The notes under the pieces: generated by a model
Told to the model about the DNA's origin: nothing
Databases searched by the model: none
The model's input: the letters and a program-made list of their open reading frames with translations, nothing else
From: Paenibacillus sp. USDA918EY
Lineage (GTDB): Bacteria > Bacillota > Bacilli > Paenibacillales > Paenibacillaceae
Direction: 5' to 3'
Length of the DNA stretch: 64,000 bases
NCBI RefSeq assembly: GCF_009870825.1
Contig: NZ_WTWY01000025.1
Coordinates: 1 to 64,000, forward strand
Made by a program: the position numbers and the translations under genes
Part shown: positions 62,136 through 64,000 of the stretch, piece by piece
How the letters are laid out: every line of letters begins with the position of its first letter
How positions within the stretch are numbered: the first letter of the stretch is position 1

Positions 62136-62144
62136 TGGTATAAT
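62136..62144 (+). promoter_or_regulatory. Extended -10 promoter of salA
   Basis: TGGTATAAT at 62136-62144 is an extended -10 (TG-N-TATAAT). No good -35 lies at the expected distance. Confidence 0.55.
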
Positions 62145-62205
62145 GACTTCTGGGGCGTATTCGCCGCGCGCGGATGCCAATATACAAAGCAGAGGTGCTG
62201 CCATT

Positions 62206-63294
62206 ATGTTGTCTCGAGAGCAAGTTCAAGAGGTGCTACAGCCCATAGGCGAACCTGTTACCGGTCGAAGTCTCATGGAGCTGCAAATGATAAGAGATAT
62301 CGTCGTGAAAGAAACCAGAGTTTCGCTTTCCGTCATTACATTGGATGACTATGGACAAGCGCTGGAAAACAAAATCCGCGAGCGTCTGCAGGCTGCCGGC
62401 GCTGAAGATGTGCACATTCGCATCCGTCCGGCCAATGAGCATGAACGCAGCAAAATTTTGGGGGACCACGAACGGAAGACGGATAAAGACAAGCTGGTGA
62501 AAGGACATGCCGCCGGTTTGGAGAGAAACGAGCTGCTGAACGATCCGGACGTGCATTTTATTGCGGTGGCGAGCGGCAAAGGGGGCGTCGGCAAATCGAC
62601 GGTCACCGTCAACCTGGCCGCGGCGCTTGCCCGTCAAGGCAAACGAGTCGGACTGATCGATGCCGATATTTACGGTTTCAGCGTTCCGGACATGATGGGC
62701 ATCGAAGAAGGTCCTGTCGTTGAGAACGAATTGATCGTTCCCGTCGAACGTTTTGGCGTTAAAGTCATGTCGATGGGCTTCTTCATCCGCGAAAACAGCC
62801 CGGTTGTCTGGCGTGGACCGATGCTCGGCAAAATGCTCCATCAATTTTTTGCCGACGTCAATTGGGGCGAGCTCGATTACCTGCTTCTCGATTTGCCGCC
62901 CGGAACCGGCGATATTGCGCTTGACGTTCATCAAATGCTTCCGCACAGCAAAGAAATCATCGTCACGACCCCGCATGCGACGGCCGCTTTTGTCGCAGCC
63001 CGCGCAGGGGCGATGGCGATTCAAACGAATCATGAAATTTTGGGCGTCGTGGAAAACATGGCTTATTACGAATGCTCCCATTGCGGGGAAAAGGATTTCG
63101 TGTTTGGCCGCGGCGGCGGCGGACAGCTTGCCGAAACGCTGCACACCGAACTTTTGGCCCAGCTTCCGCTTGGAGCGCCGGACAACCATATTTCCGAGCC
63201 TGATTTTTCGCCTTCGGTATACAAGTCCGAATCCGCCAGCGGACGGATTTATAACGAGCTGGCAGCCGGCATTATCGCCAAATGCGAGAAATAA
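62206..63294 (+). CDS. salA: Mrp/ApbC-family P-loop ATPase SalA
   Basis: A 362-residue protein with an N-terminal DUF59-like domain and a MinD/Mrp ATPase domain. The deviant Walker A is ASGKGGVGKST near residue 122, and LIDADIYGFS and LLLDLPPGTGD follow. CSHCG near residue 290 is the Cys pair used for Fe-S binding in Mrp proteins. In B. subtilis SalA controls scoC. AGAGGTG selects the ATG at 62206. Confidence 0.93.
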   Translation: MLSREQVQEVLQPIGEPVTGRSLMELQMIRDIVVKETRVSLSVITLDDYGQALENKIRERLQAAGAEDVHIRIRPANEHERSKILGDHERKTDKDKLVKGHAAGLERNELLNDPDVHFIAVASGKGGVGKSTVTVNLAAALARQGKRVGLIDADIYGFSVPDMMGIEEGPVVENELIVPVERFGVKVMSMGFFIRENSPVVWRGPMLGKMLHQFFADVNWGELDYLLLDLPPGTGDIALDVHQMLPHSKEIIVTTPHATAAFVAARAGAMAIQTNHEILGVVENMAYYECSHCGEKDFVFGRGGGGQLAETLHTELLAQLPLGAPDNHISEPDFSPSVYKSESASGRIYNELAAGIIAKCEK

Positions 63295-63312
63295 CCGTTT
63301 TGATCCAAGAAA

Positions 63313-63337
63313 AAAAGCCCCGTCATTCGGGGCTTTT
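63313..63337. terminator. Bidirectional terminator between salA and gerD
   Basis: GCCCCG at 63317-63322 pairs with CGGGGC at 63328-63333, with A and T runs on either side. Confidence 0.9.
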
Positions 63338-63354
63338 GCCTTGTTATTTTCCGA

Positions 63355-64000
63355 TTAGGAAGCATTGCCTGATCCGCCTTCGTCGGAATCGCCTGAATCC
63401 TTGTCTTTACTCCCTTTACCTCCGCCTTCTTTCCCTTTGCCGCCTTCTCCGCCTTCCTGGCCCTGGCCACCTTTTTCGACTTTCGGCTGAAGCTCCTGGG
63501 TGACGACGTTTTTCAGAAGCGACATTACTTCCATTTTGAACATCGGATTTTGCATCGCTTCCTGCATGACCGTCATCGATTGCTTCCGGTACTCGGGCGT
63601 TTTGGTCAGGTCGAGGAAACTTTTCATGACTTCGGGAGACTTCATGATATCGGAGATCGCTTTTTGATACGTCGGATCCTTGATCAACTGCATATGCAGC
63701 TGCTTGTTTTGCGAGCTGATCGCCTTGGCGAAATCGCCGGCAAACTGCGGATCGGTCATGATCTTCTCGAATTCCTTTTTATATTCCGGGGAGGTGATGG
63801 TATCCTTGACGGCCGTTCGGATTTGATCGGTTGCCTGCGTCGTCAACATTTGCATGCCGGGGCCACCGCCGGAGGAGCCTCCACCCCCGCCTTTTAGAGC
63901 GTCCTCGACGGCCTTTTTGCCTTCATCGCTTTTCAGGATGTCGACAACCATCGTTTTCATCTCTTTATAATCAGCCTGAGGCGGCGCGTAGCTCTGTTCG
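63355..64000 (-). CDS. gerD: Spore germination protein GerD, 5' part missing
   Basis: The C-terminal 214 or so residues of a GerD-like protein; the frame stays open to the window edge, so the signal peptide and lipobox are outside. KEMKTMVVDILKSDEGKKAV and repeated helical units (DPQFAGDFAKAI, DPTYQKAISDIM, TPEYRKQSM) fit the family. The tail is Gly/Lys/Asp-rich low-complexity sequence. GerD is needed for nutrient germination through GerA-type receptors. Convergent with salA. Confidence 0.9.
   Translation of the reverse strand, partial: EQSYAPPQADYKEMKTMVVDILKSDEGKKAVEDALKGGGGGSSGGGPGMQMLTTQATDQIRTAVKDTITSPEYKKEFEKIMTDPQFAGDFAKAISSQNKQLHMQLIKDPTYQKAISDIMKSPEVMKSFLDLTKTPEYRKQSMTVMQEAMQNPMFKMEVMSLLKNVVTQELQPKVEKGGQGQEGGEGGKGKEGGGKGSKDKDSGDSDEGGSGNAS

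Overview
The window is chromosomal DNA of a spore-forming, low-GC-lineage Gram-positive bacterium, most likely Paenibacillus or a close relative. The evidence is the ctsR-mcsA-mcsB-clpC-radA-disA block, the sigH-rpmG-secE-nusG-rplK/A/J/L-rpoBC block, the str, S10, spc and alpha ribosomal operons in Bacillales order, zinc-type S14, L33 and L36, a cysteine T-box, and sporulation genes (sigH, a coat F protein, cwlD, gerD). pssA after disA and a direct rplQ-truA junction differ from the Bacillus subtilis layout. This chromosomal block normally lies near the origin.

Layout. 1-300: tail of an rRNA operon with the 5S gene and its terminator. 300-1970: a DnaA-box-like cluster and a GNAT acetyltransferase. 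2100-7150: the CtsR-controlled stress operon (repressor, McsA/McsB arginine kinase, ClpC unfoldase) behind a CtsR operator and a structured leader. 7300-10640: radA, disA, pssA. 10670-11070: one minus-strand gene. 11277-19969: yacL, ispD, ispF, gltX, a Cys T-box, cysE, cysS, mrnC, rlmB and rae1, covering isoprenoid precursor synthesis, Glu/Cys tRNA charging, cysteine synthesis and RNA maturation. 20046-33064: sigH, L33, secE-nusG, L11/L1, L10/L12 with an L10 leader, a methyltransferase and rpoB-rpoC. 33100-38140: ybxF, rpsL, rpsG, fusA, tuf. 38150-53860: the S10-spc-alpha supercluster including secY, adk, map, infA, rpoA and rplQ. 53920-55792: truA, rplM, rpsI.

The accessory part lies between rpsI and cwlD (55.7-61.3 kb). 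The last 44 bp of rpsI plus its terminator are repeated without a mismatch for 104 bp about 2.08 kb downstream. Between the two copies sits an AT-richer three-gene operon: an ECF sigma factor, a small two-helix membrane protein (candidate anti-sigma factor) and a membrane zinc-ribbon protein. This looks like a small island integrated at the rpsI 3' end. It has no visible recombinase, and the duplicated rpsI terminator now closes its operon. It is the most unusual structure in the window. Beyond it lie two minus-strand genes (a small zinc-ribbon protein and a 30 percent glutamine protein), a coat F protein, the cysH-sat sulfate-assimilation pair, cwlD, salA and the 3' part of gerD.

Nearly all genes read left to right, away from the presumed origin. 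Exceptions are the gene at 10674-11069, the two minus-strand genes near 58 kb, and gerD. Two small genes that are easily missed, rpmG and rpmJ, are annotated. Several starts were moved from the longest reading frame to the codon that best fits a Shine-Dalgarno site. Coordinates were read by eye, and promoter and leader calls are pattern-based.
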